Origin: Moringa oleifera
Taxonomy: Eukaryota > Streptophyta > Magnoliopsida > Brassicales > Moringaceae
Length of the DNA stretch: 64,000 nt
Direction: 5' to 3'
NCBI GenBank assembly: GCA_021397835.1
Contig: JAJFZO010000645.1
Span: 496,001-560,000, forward strand
In this document: positions 1-12,100 of the stretch, one piece after another
How the letters are laid out: the number at the start of each line of letters is the position of its first letter
How positions within the stretch are numbered: position 1 is the stretch's first letter
Program-made: the position numbers and the translations under genes
The notes under the pieces: model-generated
Told to the model about the DNA's origin: nothing
The model's input: the letters and a program-made list of their open reading frames with translations, nothing else
Databases searched by the model: none

Positions 1-780
1 ATCTGGTGTCTCGTTGGATCCATCAGTGCACTTGAATGTTCCTTTGGTCCATGTAGATAAGGTATTTCTGTACCTTTGGTCAGTAAGAATTTATGGGCTT
101 TTTGTAATTATCTGATTTCACTTGTTTGCGTACCTTACTGATTATATTTAGTTACTTTGACAACATAAATAATTTGCTTTATTTGATCTAATTAGTACTC
201 GAACTATCAAGCAGTGGACATGTCCCTGGATCTGCAGTAACTTCATTTGTGTTTTAAGTCTGTTCTGTTGTTATGAAAGTCCAGTTGCTTGACTACATTG
301 CAAAAGCGGTGTACTGGGAGGTGGATTGGTGCATTTGCATTAATCCATGCTGAAGATTAGGACTTTCTAGTTCTCTAAAATGCACTTGAGGAACTAAAGT
401 TTGTTTTGCTTCGTTTTACATGATTGAAATATCATACCTTTTATCTTCCTCATACAATCTTTCTTGGTATGTAATAAATGCTATGAAGTTATCTCCATTT
501 AGTTCAGGTGGACATGCAAAATTGTTTTCATTATTTGTTATAAATAGGAAACTTGAAACACATGGTGGAGAATCTTTGACATCCTTTTATTTGTGATGGC
601 TTCTAGTGTGCAAATTCTTGTATGTGTAGCTTGTTGAATTCCAATGTGCGTTGATATCTTGTAGCCATTTTTTTGTCCAATGCAAAGTGACTTATATTTA
701 CTCATGAATATGTCGTTATTGTATTTTTATTCACTTCATTATACTAGGAGTCATTTTTCTGCACATGTTTTGGTTTTTTT
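1..780. repeat. Duplicated intergenic module (R module, left copy)
   Basis: No gene is visible here. About 70-480 closely resembles 5725-6130, including a shared stretch around a GTGTACTGGGAGGTGG motif, and part of it resembles 29340-29460. The first 100 bases resemble 20160-20290. I read it as part of the spacer that was copied along with the CNL genes. Its original identity is unknown. Confidence 0.6.
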
Positions 781-785
781 TGTTC

Positions 786-921
786 CAGGAGGTGGCTGCA
801 AAAGATGAAAATTCTTTTTAGCAGAAATATCAATGCTTCCTTTCATATTTTAACATATTTCAATGTGTAATTATAAAGCTTGAAAGGGACCAACTTGTTG
901 CAGGAAATCACAATTCAAAAG
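786..921 (-). pseudogene. ArfGAP (AGD) fragment, PH/ArfGAP linker intron region
   Basis: This piece matches the intact AGD gene at about 50055-50190: the edge of the ArfGAP exon, the short intron beside it, and the start of the 87-bp PH exon. It shares landmarks such as GTTGCAGGAAATCACAATTC. It lies in the same (-) orientation as the functional gene. Only a sliver remains and the match ends near 921, so it cannot encode anything. It sits just upstream of CNL copy A. Confidence 0.75.
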
Positions 922-960
922 TCTTATAATGTATATATATATATACCAAAGTCTTCCATT

Positions 961-1345
961 AGACTTTCACTTAAATGATTCGAAAACCAATAAGCTAATT
1001 AAATAAACTGGAACCCATAGAATATTAGATTGACTGGGATTTTCCGTACAACGGGTACAGTTGGTTTCCAACATGTCTATCAAGAAACTGATAAAGTAGA
1101 TTTAAGAAATCTTCAGAGTCTTCGCCGATGCTATTATGTTTGTATTTCTATTCTTTTTAAGTACTATTATATGAGGGAAAGAAAGACGGAAAACAACTTG
1201 TATTTTGTTGAGTGACTTGAACAAATTGTTGGAGCAGTCTATAAGGAGCTGCACAGCCACAACTCTTCAAAGCAATGATAAAAGCGTTCTTCTCTGTTAT
1301 TTGCAGTCACTTACCTTCGATTTCCGTCTTTGAGTAAAAGAGAAG
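961..1345 (+). promoter_or_regulatory. 5' leader region of CNL copy A
   Basis: This stretch matches the leaders of the other copies. It holds one decayed unit of the leader repeat (about 985-1080), then the segment with an ACTCTTCAAAGCA motif and a pyrimidine-rich stretch that directly precedes the ATG in D, E and F. A short open frame at 1030-1215 lies inside it and has no recognisable product. Promoter function is inferred from position only. Confidence 0.5.
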
Positions 1346-4300
1346 ATGGCTGAACTTGTGGGTGAAGCTTTTCTCTTTGCTTTCTTTCAAGTCTTGATTG
1401 GCGAGATGGCTTCTCGTGAGGTCCTCGGCTTCTTCTGTGGCAGAAAACTCAATGATGGTCACTTGACGAGCTGAAGACAACATTGCTCTTCATCAAAGCT
1501 GTGCTCAATGATGCAGAGGATAAGCAGAATATCAAACCAGATGTGAAAGACTGGCTCAACGAGCTGAAGGATGCTGTCTACAATGCGGAGGACTTGCTGG
1601 ATGAGATTGCCTATGAAGTTTTGCGCTTCAAATTGGAAGACGAGCCTCAAACCACCACCACTCAGGTGCGAAACTATCTCTCTTCTCTCAACCCATTCAA
1701 TAAGGGGATTGAACCAAAATTAGAAGAGATTCTAAATAGACTGGAATATGTAGCAACCCAAATACATGTGCTTGGTTTGAAAGCAGTTGTTGGCGATAAA
1801 CCATCAGCAAGAATACCATCCACTTCTTTGGTCGATGAAGCGGCTGTTTATGGTAGGGATAATGACAAAGAAGTTTTAGTGAAATTGTTGTTGTCAGAGG
1901 ACTCAAGTGGCAACGACATAGGTGTGGTCCCAATCGTTGGCATGGGTGGTCCAGGCAAAACACCTTGGCTCAGCTTGTATACAACGACGGCAAAGTGAAA
2001 GAGAGTTTTAAGCAGAAAGCATGGGTCTGTGTTTGAGAAGAATTTGATGTCTTCAGGGTAACCAAAACTATTCTTCAAGAGGTGGTTCCAGGGTCATACG
2101 ATGATAGTAACCTAAATCAGCTTCAACTGAAATTGAAGGAAAATCTGACAGACCAAAAATTTCTGTTTATTTTGGATGATGTGTGGAACAGGAACTATAT
2201 TGATTGGGAAATCTTACAACGCCCCTTTAGATCTGGAGCCAAAGGGAGTAGAATCATTGTAACAGCATGATATCAAAGAGTTGCATCGATTATGAAGACA
2301 TTTCCAGCTTATCTTTTGGAGCAATTAGCAGATGATGATTGTTGGATGTTGCTTGTGAAGCATGATTTTGTAGGTACCAGTTCCAGCGAATTTTCTGAGC
2401 TAGAAGCATTCAGTGAAGAAATTGTAAAGAGTAGCAAAGGCTTACCTTGAGCTGCAAAAGCACTAGGTGGTGTCTTGTCCTCTAAAGTTGATGCTGCAGA
2501 GTGGGATCAGCTATTGAAGAGCAGTATATGGGTTGATGACAGTAACATTCTTCCTGTCATGAGACTGAGTTATTATTATCTTCCTTCCCAATTAAAAAGA
2601 TGCTTTGCTTACTCTTCAATGTTCCCCAAGGATTGTGAATTTGAGAAAGAGGATCTAATCCGATTATGGATGGCAGAAGGCTTTCTAGATGACCGACAAA
2701 GTAATAAGATGACGGAAGACGTAGGTGAGGAATATTTCAACGATCTGACAACAAGATCATTTCTTCAAAGATGTAGTGGCAAAAATTCATGCTTTGTCAT
2801 GCATGACCTAATTAACGACTTAGCTGAAGCTGTGTCAGGAAAGTTTTGCGGTAGATTGGAAGGTGAGGATTCATCTGAAATCAGCAAAAAGACTTCGTCA
2901 TCTGTCAAGCCTTAGAGAAAATTTTGTTGATTCTAAGAAGATCATGGGTGTAGATGGAGCACTGCATTTACGAACCTTCTTAACTATGACTTCATCAACT
3001 TGGGATCTGCATTCATGGATCAGCGACATGGTAACAAACCACTTGTTGCCAAAACTAAGGTGCTTACGAGTTCTTTCGTTGTCTGGTTACTCTAATATCG
3101 ACAAGTTGTCTGATTCAATTGGCGACTTCAAGCAATGAAGATATCTAGACTTTTCTAGGACATCAATCGAGAGTTTGCCAGAATCTGTGTGTGCTTTGTA
3201 TGATTTGCAAACCTTAAAACTGTTTAGATGCAGTAAGGTGGTTGCATTGCCTGCTAACTTGGGAAGACTGATTGGCTTGCATTGCCTCGAGATCCGAGGA
3301 ACACAAGTGAAAGAGATCCCAATGCAAAGTATTAACTACTTTTGCTTTGGGCAAACAAAGTGGTTGCACGATAAATGAGCTAAAGAAACTGCATCATGCC
3401 CGAGGAACCCTTTCCATTCAGTCCCTACAGAATGTTGGTTCCAGCAAGGATGTCTCTGAGGCCAATTTGCATTATAAGAAGAGGCTTCAGAAGTTAGAAT
3501 TGAGTTGGGCTGATGATGATGGTGATGCTGAGTGTTCACAACATGAAAAAGATGTACTCGACGGTTTACGTCCACATACGAACCTTGAAGATCTTGTCAT
3601 CACTGGTTACAGAGGTACCATATTTCCGAGTTGGGTAGGAGACTGTTCCTTCTCGTGCATAGAATGTCTATGGCTAAGCAATTGTAAAAATTGCTTCTGC
3701 TTGCCATGTGTTGGGCAACTACCATCTCTAAAGGAAATAGGAATTTTAGGCTTTGATGCAGTGGTGAGTGTTGGGCTGAGTTCTGTGGGGCATCTGTGAT
3801 GCCTTTCAGGTTGCTTTTGAGGTTAGCTTTCGTGAAGATGCCAATGTGGGAGGAATGGTGTTGCGCAGAAGGGAAGATTGTGCTTTCCCTTGTCTCCAAG
3901 TGTTAATGTTGATAGAATGTCTGAACCTCAATAAGGCTCTGCTTGATCACCTTCCTTCATTGAGGGAGCTTCATATAGAAAATTGCTAAGAGCTCGTGAG
4001 TTCACTGCCAAGGGCTCCCGCTTTGGAGGACCTTGATTTGATTTATTCAGACAAGTTGACGTTGAAAGAAGTATCTTCTAGGCTGCACAAGTTGAGGATG
4101 GAGGATGCCTTGCAACAAATTCTCTGCTGGTTGAAATGGTGCTGCGCAACCCTTTTCTGGGAGGATTGTCTATTCAGAAGGGTACAAGTTATGGTCTCAA
4201 AAAGGTTGAAAATTCATCTTCCAATCCTGCAAGGTCATTCCCGCTGGAATTGTTTTCTAAGCTGAAGACTCTTAAAATTAGAAGACTCTGACCATATGGA

Positions 4301-4966
4301 AAACCTTTCTGCATCAGAAGCCCATGCCTGGTTCGCATGTCTCTTCACTCCGCAGAAATCTACAATTGCTCTAAGTTGGATTCTTTCCCAAAAAGAGGAA
4401 TATTGGCCCCAAATTTGACATCCTTATGCCTGGAAAGTTGCAGAAATTTAAAGGCGCTGCCACAATATATGCACTCCCTGCTCCCCTCCCTGGAGAATTT
4501 GAAAATCTATGATAGTCCAGAAATTGAGTCATTGTCTCGGGGGGCTTTGCCGTCCAGCTTAAAAAGGCTTGACATCCACACGTGTTCCAAACTCATTGCT
4601 GCCCGCAGGCAGTGGGGTTTAAAAAGTCTTTCATCTCTTAGAAACCTCTGGGTGGAAGGTAGTGAGACAGACTTGGAGTCGTTTTCAGAAGAGAATTTGC
4701 TGCCCTCCTCTCTTACCTTTCTCCGCATTTCCAATTTTCAAAATCTGAAATCACTGCACCAACTCACGTCAATTACACATTTGGAAATTCGGAAATGTAG
4801 TAAACTGGAGCACTTATGAGAGGAGGGGCTGCCCACCTCCCTTTTGTTTCTATCAATCATGGAATGTCCTTTGCTGGGTCAGAGGTGCCAAAAAGAAAAG
4901 GGAGACTTCTGGCCCAAAATCTCTCACCTTCCAACCATACTGATGGATGGCATTCGCATCAGCTAA
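1346..4966 (+). pseudogene. CNL disease-resistance pseudogene, copy A
   Basis: This is a full-length but broken CC-NB-ARC-LRR gene of the RPP13-like class. The expected start (MAELVGEAF) is at 1346, but a one-base loss near 1464 shifts the frame in the coiled coil. A second loss in the P-loop near 1962 and a Leu-to-Pro change give GMGGPGKT followed by a shift. In-frame stops occur near 2034, 2268, 2449 and 3136. An insertion near 2895 and a deletion of about 23 bp near 3330 follow. Kinase-2 (LDDVW), RNBS-D (CFAYSSMFPKD) and MHD motifs are still readable, as are LRRs up to the terminal tail. It keeps the LRR segment missing from B and E. It is non-functional as a receptor, though it could still be transcribed. 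Confidence 0.93.
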
Positions 4967-5345
4967 AAATTCAATGCATCCTTGCCCGTCTGTTTTTCAC
5001 CCTTTTTTGCACACTCAGGTAATATTCCTATTGCCCCATTAACAAGATATTATTCTAATTGTTAGCTTTTTTAGTTTTTTACAATTTTCATTTATTCATA
5101 CAAATTCTGTTCGCTTCTGTTTTGATCTTGTCCTTTGATTCACTTGCAAACTTGATTCATCATATTCTTTAGGATTTTGTAAGACAGTAAATATTCTGGG
5201 AATATAAAGGCTCAAGATATCTCTAGATTTACTTAAATGTCTCTATTAATGCAAGAACTAATACCAAACATGGACAATTATGCAACAGTAAAGGACTTAC
5301 TCAGTTGTCATGTTATTGTTTTCTGTATTTCTATGTCCTTCCTTA
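4967..5345. other. 3' flank of CNL copy A
   Basis: There is no gene here. The first part resembles the 3' flanks of C and E (a tail followed by a GTAAT donor-like sequence near 5020). Positions 5285-5345 resemble an AGD intron at about 49155-49220 (a GCAACAG-AAAGGACTT landmark), so a further sliver of AGD-derived sequence is present. Confidence 0.45.
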
Positions 5346-6420
5346 TCAGTGGAGCTTGATTCCTTATCCTGATCTACGAAAGGAGAGGTTGAAAGTTTCC
5401 TCTTTTTTTTTTTTTTTTTTTTTTTCTCTTTCATAGTTCCCATCTGGCCAAGGAGAATTGTTCCATATTGTGGCAGAGTTATATTCTGTTGTGCTAGTAA
5501 ATCCATAACTTTGTTTGGCAGTTATCCTGTCTGTCTAGTTCCTGCTGCTTGAATTGGGCAGTTGGCTGTGGAGATTTCATGTCCTGGTATGCATTTGATT
5601 GTGATGTCAAATTATTCCATTTCTCATGTCACATGATTAAATAATGCACATAATGCTTCTCATTAAATAAAACAAGTTTTATAAGCCAGGGAAATGAATT
5701 CTCATACTACATGATCATTTGCTCAAGAGATTATCTGATTTCACTTGTTTATGCATCTTACTGATTACGTATAATTACTTTGGTAGCATAAATAATGTGC
5801 TTCATTTGATCTGTCTGGTACTCAAACTGTCTGGCGGGGACAATATATCCCTATATCCATAGTAACTGCAATTCACGTTCCGAGAGTGATCCATTGAAAT
5901 CCTGTTTCAATAACTGATATTCATCCAGGGGGGTACAGTGTAAAAATGGTGTACTGGGAGGTGGATTTGCATCAGTCCGTGCTGAAGATTAGGACTTTCT
6001 GGTTCTCTAAACTGCACTTTGAGGAGCTAAAGTTATTTCGATCTAGTTTACATGATTGAAATATCATCCCTTTTATCCTCCTCATATATCTTTCTTGGGT
6101 CTGGAATAAATGGTATGAAGTTTTCTCCATTTAGCTCAGGTGAACCTGCAAGATTGTTTTCATTATTTGTGATAGAGAGGAAACTTGAAGCACCTGATGG
6201 AGAATCTTTGACATCCTTTTACTTATGATGGCTTCCAGCATATAAATTCTTAAGTTTATGTGTACCTTGTCATATTCCAATATTGTGTTACAATCTTGTA
6301 GCCAAGTGACTTATATTTACACATAAACACACCATTGTTGCATTTCTATTTGTATCATGATATGGTATCCCCATCGACCATTTTATGGGATTGCTTTTTT
6401 CTTATTTTTTATTTTTCTAT
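5346..6420. repeat. R module, second copy
   Basis: This module recurs at about 28940-29460 and, in part, at 70-780. Shared landmarks include GGAGCTTGATTCCTT, AGTAAATCCATA and GGTATGCATTTGATT. It contains a poly-T run at 5403-5425. I recognise no protein in either strand. It may be a decayed host gene or an unidentified repeat. Confidence 0.6.
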
Positions 6421-6904
6421 TCTTGTAGACAGTGAGTTACTGTTTTTGGAAACTTTTGGGTATAAATTGCACTTTGAGGTTGAGAACTTTGGGGTGTTTA
6501 TATTCTAAGATAGGGATTTTTGGTTCCATGGATCGGATTGTTAGAGGCAGAAAACAGAGCAAGCAGGTTGGGATTATTCTGGGTTTATGAATTTGGTCAT
6601 CTGGGTATGCATACGGGAGAGCAACTATAAGAAGTACTGAAGCCAAAGACAGCTGCTTCTGCAGACCAAATTACATCAACAGGATTATGTTGTCAAAGAC
6701 CAAAACGTAGGATCAAGGCCACTTGCAATTACTTAAAAAGGTTGACAATTTTCTGATCACTCTACACTTAGTTGTACAAAATAGATGAATTTTGTTCTTT
6801 CAAACTTCATCTGCATAATCAAGACATATAAGATGATGCAAAGTAAACTTATGCAGAAGACTCCTTTAGTATCTACGGAGCTTACAAAATCACAAACAAA
6901 ACTG
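6421..6904. repeat. Duplicated spacer segment
   Basis: Positions 6460-6540 resemble 29455-29530 (GGTATAAATTGCACTTTGAG). Positions 6735-6900 resemble 43395-43580 and more weakly 28275-28440 (shared AGAAGACTCCTTTAGTAT between the first two). No coding content is supported. It is one more piece of the shared CNL spacer. Confidence 0.5.
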
Positions 6905-7115
6905 ACAAAGTCATTTGGTTCCCATAGTGATATAACAATGAACAACCTTGAAAATCTTCTGAATTTTTTCACATTGAAGAGAAACAAGAAGCAGAGAAAT
7001 TGTAAAGATCACAAAAACAAAACTGTTTAGCCAAAACAAAATGTAAAGAGATGCATATAAATTTCAATTTCTATGCACTAGTTTTGCAATGGTACTATAA
7101 CTAACAGAATACTAG
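6905..7115 (-). pseudogene. ArfGAP (AGD) fragment, ankyrin exon plus intron pieces
   Basis: In (-) orientation this carries a piece of the AGD ankyrin exon (TTGGTTCCCATAGTGA, parent at about 46238). It continues directly into sequence matching the intron next to the parent 47108 acceptor (CACATTGAAGAGA) and then the intron near 47715. The pieces are shortened and joined, so the reading frame is lost. Confidence 0.75.
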
Positions 7116-7139
7116 TGTATTATTTGTTTTTAGTGGGTG

Positions 7140-7500
7140 AAAGCATAAAAGAGTTTGATTCGTTTCTCTAAGCAAAGTTTCTTTCTTTCTGCGACTTTAA
7201 TCATAAGCTAAAAACTTTTTATAGTATTCTTTAGGATATTGCGAGACAGACAAATTGAAAATTAAGTTAAAATTTGTGGTTCACCAAAAAGAAGGCTATT
7301 TATAGGAAAATTAAAATGGTTGAGTGAGAAAATGATTGAGGTTAGTAACTTGTCTCACATTGGCTTCTATGGTGCTTGAAGAGCAAGAGAGAATTGGGTT
7401 ACAAAATATTGAAATTTTTTAATAGATGTTAGAAATATTTTTAAGTAAATTATAAAATGCTAGTTGACATGTTGCAAATGATTAGAGTTTATTCAAAATG
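7140..7500. repeat. S element, copy 1
   Basis: This is an AT-rich non-coding repeat with the landmark GAGAGAATTGGGTTACAAAA and a following AATTATAAAATG. Related copies lie at 14270-14625, 19845-20105 and 22715-23060. Three of the four directly follow an AGD-derived fragment, so it moved with the duplicated block. I see no terminal inverted repeats or target duplications. Confidence 0.65.
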
Positions 7501-7514
7501 AAATGATGTAGGTC

Positions 7515-7895
7515 ATTAATTTCCAGGAATTTCTCAGAGTACCATGGAAACACAATCTGCTGTACTGACTCTTATTATCATATTCACTTCTATGACTATC
7601 TAGTGAAACAATAATGTCGCTAGAAGCTCCACAACGGGAGTCTTTTTTCTGCAGATTTTTTGTTTTTTGTTCCAGGAGGTGGCTGCAGAAGATGAAAATT
7701 CTTTTTAGCAGAAATGTGAATGCATCCTTTCATATTTTAACATAATGCAACACGTAAGTGAAAGCTTGAAAGGGACCAACCTGTTGCAGGAAATCACAAT
7801 TCAAAAGAGATGCAATAACTCCAGTCATTTTATTTACCCAATCCATCTAGCTGCTGCATTTTCAGCCTGCACAAACCAGGTGAGAAAGGATGGAG
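7515..7895 (-). pseudogene. ArfGAP (AGD) fragment, PH exon and part of ArfGAP exon
   Basis: This is the best preserved of the AGD fragments. It matches parent 49910-50275: the 5' half of the ArfGAP exon, the roughly 100-bp intron, and the whole 87-bp exon encoding the end of the PH domain, including the acceptor side. A base is lost within the PH exon (compare the parent A-D-R-M-D-W), which shifts the frame, and the donor region is altered. The zinc-finger cysteines are not present. It is a pseudogene fragment in the same orientation as the parent. Confidence 0.85.
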
Positions 7896-8450
7896 GATGG
7901 AGGAAGTTAATCAAGGCACACCACATTGTTGATTGAATACATTGATACTATATATATCAAGAATTTTTGAAGCACTGAGGAAGTTACTCAAGGCCACTGA
8001 ATGTTTTATTTCTCTTCTAGGAGATTGTATTAGGATGGAACTAGCTAATCCAATCTCTTTTTCAGTTCATATTATAAATTATATTATTTTAAAGTAGTAT
8101 TATAGTTGATTGGTAGGATTAACATATAAGATTAAAGTGAGATTACACTGTCAAAGACCCAAAAAGTCCTATCTCACAAAAATATTGCTCGAGTTTGTGA
8201 TTAACATGTAAGATCGACATGGCACAAGTTATGCTGTCTGAGAATAATTTGGTATGGCTTCCAAGACAAGAGGAGCTGTTTCCTACTGACATGGTCTTTT
8301 TTTAGTCCTTACTGGCTCTATGTATAAAAAGAACTCCATTTATTCCCTCTATTATAAAAGGTATCTGAACCAGAAAAGGATTTCCCAAATTAGATTATCT
8401 GTGGTACACTGAGATTCATTTTCTCTCATCAATTCATTGTTCCGATTTTG
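7896..8450. other. Spacer upstream of CNL copy B
   Basis: I see no gene, RNA or clear repeat in this stretch. It lies between the AGD fragment and the conserved upstream block of copy B and is moderately AT-rich. Confidence 0.4.
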
Positions 8451-8504
8451 AATGATCTGAGGAGCCTTCACTTTTTACTTCCCAAGTCCGTGGAAGCCAT
8501 TCAC
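8451..8504 (+). promoter_or_regulatory. Conserved upstream block of CNL copies (B copy)
   Basis: This is a block of about 55 bp with the core CCTTCACTTTTTACTTCCC. It recurs upstream of E (33016-33076) and F (40269-40330) and, inverted, right at the truncated start of C (15478-15534). It lies about 0.65-0.7 kb before the ATG in B, E and F. Conservation across copies suggests a promoter element, but shared ancestry alone would also explain it. Confidence 0.5.
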
Positions 8505-8690
8505 CATTAGGTGTTTTCGGTTTGCAGGCATCAGTCTCCTGTGCCAATCAGAACCAACTTTTTTCCTAGAAACTTTCCTCCAATGGTATACAATATATAA
8601 AAATAGTTTATCTTAATTTCTTAGGCTTCCTCTAGGAAAATGTCACATCAAGCATCTTCTACTATATGGAGCTTTCAATTAAATGATAAG

Positions 8691-8885
8691 TTGATTAAAC
8701 AAATTAAAATGAATAGAATATGAAATTGACTGACTGGAAGTTGCTAACAGTTACAAGCTAAATAAACAAATTGGAAACAAACAGAAGAAGAAATTGAATG
8801 GAAGCTGCCATACAACTACAAGCTAGTCAAACAAATTGGAAACGAATAGAATATGAAAATAGCCTGAGTTGCCATAGAGTACTAC
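8691..8885 (+). repeat. Tandem repeat of about 65 bp in the 5' leader of copy B
   Basis: There are three imperfect units (about 8691-8760, 8761-8825 and 8826-8885). Each has an AAACAAATTGGAAA-like start, a purine-rich middle with GAATATGAA, a GAAGTTGCC-like motif and a TACAAGCTA end. The same array is present upstream of D, and single units occur upstream of A and E. It is likely transcribed leader or promoter DNA. Function is unknown. Confidence 0.7.
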
Positions 8886-9151
8886 CAATTGTTGTCAACA
8901 TGTCTATCAAATATATACATATGAGGTTGGTGGAATGATTCTTCAGAGTTCTTTGTCATTGGCTTTATATTTGTATTTTGTTTTATTATGATATGCTTGA
9001 GTGAAAGACGGGAAACAACACCCTGTATTTTATTATCTTCCTCATTATGGATCAAATATCAAAAGCAGCTGGCATGAATTTTGGTGCAGTCTATAAAGAA
9101 GTGCACAGCCAGAGCTCTTCAAAGCATTGCTGTCTTCTAGTAAAACCCAAG

Positions 9152-12100
9152 ATGGCTGAACTTGTAGGTGAAGCCTTTCTTTCTGCTTTCTTTCAAGTCT
9201 TGATAGGCAAGATGGCTTCTCGCGGGGTCCTTGACTACTTCCGCAGCAGCAAAATCGATGATGGCTGCTTGAAGAAGCTGAAGATAACATTGCTCACCAT
9301 TAATTCTGTGCTCAACGATGCAGAGGACAAGCAGAGTATCAAACCACTCGTGAAAAACTGGCTCGACGAGCTGAAGGATGCTGTCTACGATGCTGAGGAC
9401 TTGCTGGATGAGATTGCCTACGAAGCTTTGGGATGCAAATTGGAAGATGAACGTCAAACCACCAGGACTCAGGTGCGAAACTATCGCTCATTTCTCAACC
9501 TATTCAATAAAGGGATACCATCGAAATTAGAAAAGACAGTGGGATCAAAATTAGAAGAGATTCTTGATAGACTAGAATACATGGCAACCCAAATACATGT
9601 GCTCGGTCTGAAAGCTGTTGTTGGCGATAAACCATCAGCAAGAATACCTTCGACTTCTTTGGTCGATGAAGGTGCTGTGTATGGTAGGAATGATGACAAA
9701 GAAGCTTTAGTGAAATTGTTGTTGTCAGAAGACTCAAGTGGCAATGACATAGGTGTGATTCCAATCGTGGGCATGGGTGGTCTGGGTAAGACCACCCTGG
9801 CTCAGCTCGTATACAACGAAAGCCAACTGAAAGAGACATTTGCTCTGAAAGTATGGGTTTGTGTTTCAGAAGAATTTGATGTCGTCAGGGTAACCAAAAC
9901 TATTCTTCATGCAGTGGTTCCAGGGACATATGATGATACTGATCTAAATCAGCTTCAACTCAAGTTGAAAGAAAATTTGAGGGACAAGAAATTTCTGTTT
10001 GTTTTAGATGATGTCTGGAACAAGAATTATATGGATTGGGAAATCTTGCAAGCCCCATTCAGATCTGGAGCCAGGGGAAGTAAGATCATTGTAACAACAC
10101 GAGATCAAAGAGTTGCATCCATTACGAAGACAGTTCCAACTTATGTTTTGGAGCAATTAGCAAATGATGATTGTTGGTTGTTGTTTGCAAAGCATGCTTT
10201 TGCAGGTACCAATTCCAATGAATTTCCTGAGCTAGAAGCATTCCGTGGAAAAATCTTAAAGAGGTGCAAAGGCCTACCTTTAGCTGCAAAAGCACTCGGT
10301 GGTGTCTTGCGCTCTAAAGTTGATACTGCAGAGTGGGATAAGATATTGAAGAGCAGTGTATGGGATGATGAAAGTAACGTTCTCCCTGTCTTGAGACTGA
10401 GTTATTATCATCTTCCGTCACAGTTGAAACGATGCTTTGCTTATTGTTCAATTTTCCCAAAGGATTATGAATTCGAGAAAGAGTATCTAATCCGATTGTG
10501 GATGGCAGAAGGCTTTCTGGATGACCCACAAAGAAATAAGAAGACAGAAGAAGTGGGCGAAGAATACTTCAGCGACCTGATAACAAAGTCGTTTTTTCAA
10601 AGATCTAGTGGCCAAAATTCATGCTTTGTCATGCATGATCTAATTTACGACTTAGCTGAAGCTGTATCGGGAGAGTTTTGTTGTAGACTGGATGGTGACG
10701 ATTCATCCAAAATCACGAAAAAGACTCGTCATTTGTCAAATATTGCATCATATTTTTTTGATGCTTCTGAGAAATTTAAGGGTATAGATGAAGCACTGCA
10801 TTTACGAACCTTCCTAACACTAAGACCGCCTGGGCAGACTTCATTCATCGTCGACATGGTAACAGAGGACTTGTTGCCCAAACTAAGACGCTTATGTGTA
10901 CTTTCCTTGTCTGGTTACTCAAATATCTACAAGTTGTCTGATTCAATTGGCGACTTGAAGCAATTAAGATATCTAGACTTCTCCTACACTGAAATCCAGC
11001 AGTTGCCAGAATCTGCGAGTGCTTTGTATAATTTGCAAACCTTGATATTGCGTGGATGCTGGAAGCTGGTTGCGTTGCCTACTAACTTGGGAAGGTTGAT
11101 CAACTTGCATGTCCTTAATATCCGAGGAACAGAAGTGAGAGATATGCCATTGCATATGGGGAGATTGAAGAGTTTGCAAGTATTGACTGATTTTGTTGTA
11201 GGTGAACAAAGTGGCTCTACCATAAATGAGTTGAAGGAACTGCATCATCTGCGAGGAGCCCTTTCCATTTGGTCCCTACAGAACGTTGCTTCTAGCAGGG
11301 ATGCCACAGAGGCCATTTTGTGCGACAAGGAGAGGCTACAGAAGTTAGAATTGAGTTGGGATGATGATGGTCATGATGAGTGTTCACAACATGAAAGAGA
11401 TGTGCTCGACCTTTTACGCCCACACCCAAACCTTGAAGACCTTGTGATAACCGGTTACAGAGGTACGATATTTCCGAATTGGGTAGGAGACTGTTCCTTC
11501 TCGAGTGTAGTATGCCTGCAGTTAAGTAATTGCAAAAATTGCTTCTGGTTGCCATGTCTTGGGCAGCTGCCATCTCTAAAGGAACTACGGATTTCAGGCT
11601 TTGATGCAGTGGTGAGAGTTGGTGCTGAATTCAGTGGGCCTTTTAGGTCGCTTTTAAAGTTAGAGTTTGAGAAGATGGCAATGTGGGAGGAATGGTATTG
11701 TGCACAAGGGCAAGATGATGCTTTTCCCTGTCTCCAAGTGTTGAAGTTGATAGACTGTCCGAAACTCAAGATGGCTCTGCCCAAACAGCTTCCTTCATTG
11801 ATAGAGCTTCTTATAAGAAATTGCGGAACGCTGGGTGGTTCACTGCCAAGGGCTCCTTCTTTGCGGGACCATCCGGATGACCTTTCTGCATCAGAGGGAC
11901 CATGCCTGGTTCTCATGTCTCTTCGCTACTTGGACATCTCCAGATGCTCTGAGATGGATTCTTTCCCAAAAGGAGGAATTTTGGCCCCAAATTTGACGAG
12001 TATAGAACTGGGAAGTTGCAGAAATTTAAAGCGGCTGCCACAACATATGCACTCCCTCCTTCCCTCCCTGGCAGTTCTGAACATCTCAGGTTGTCCAGAA

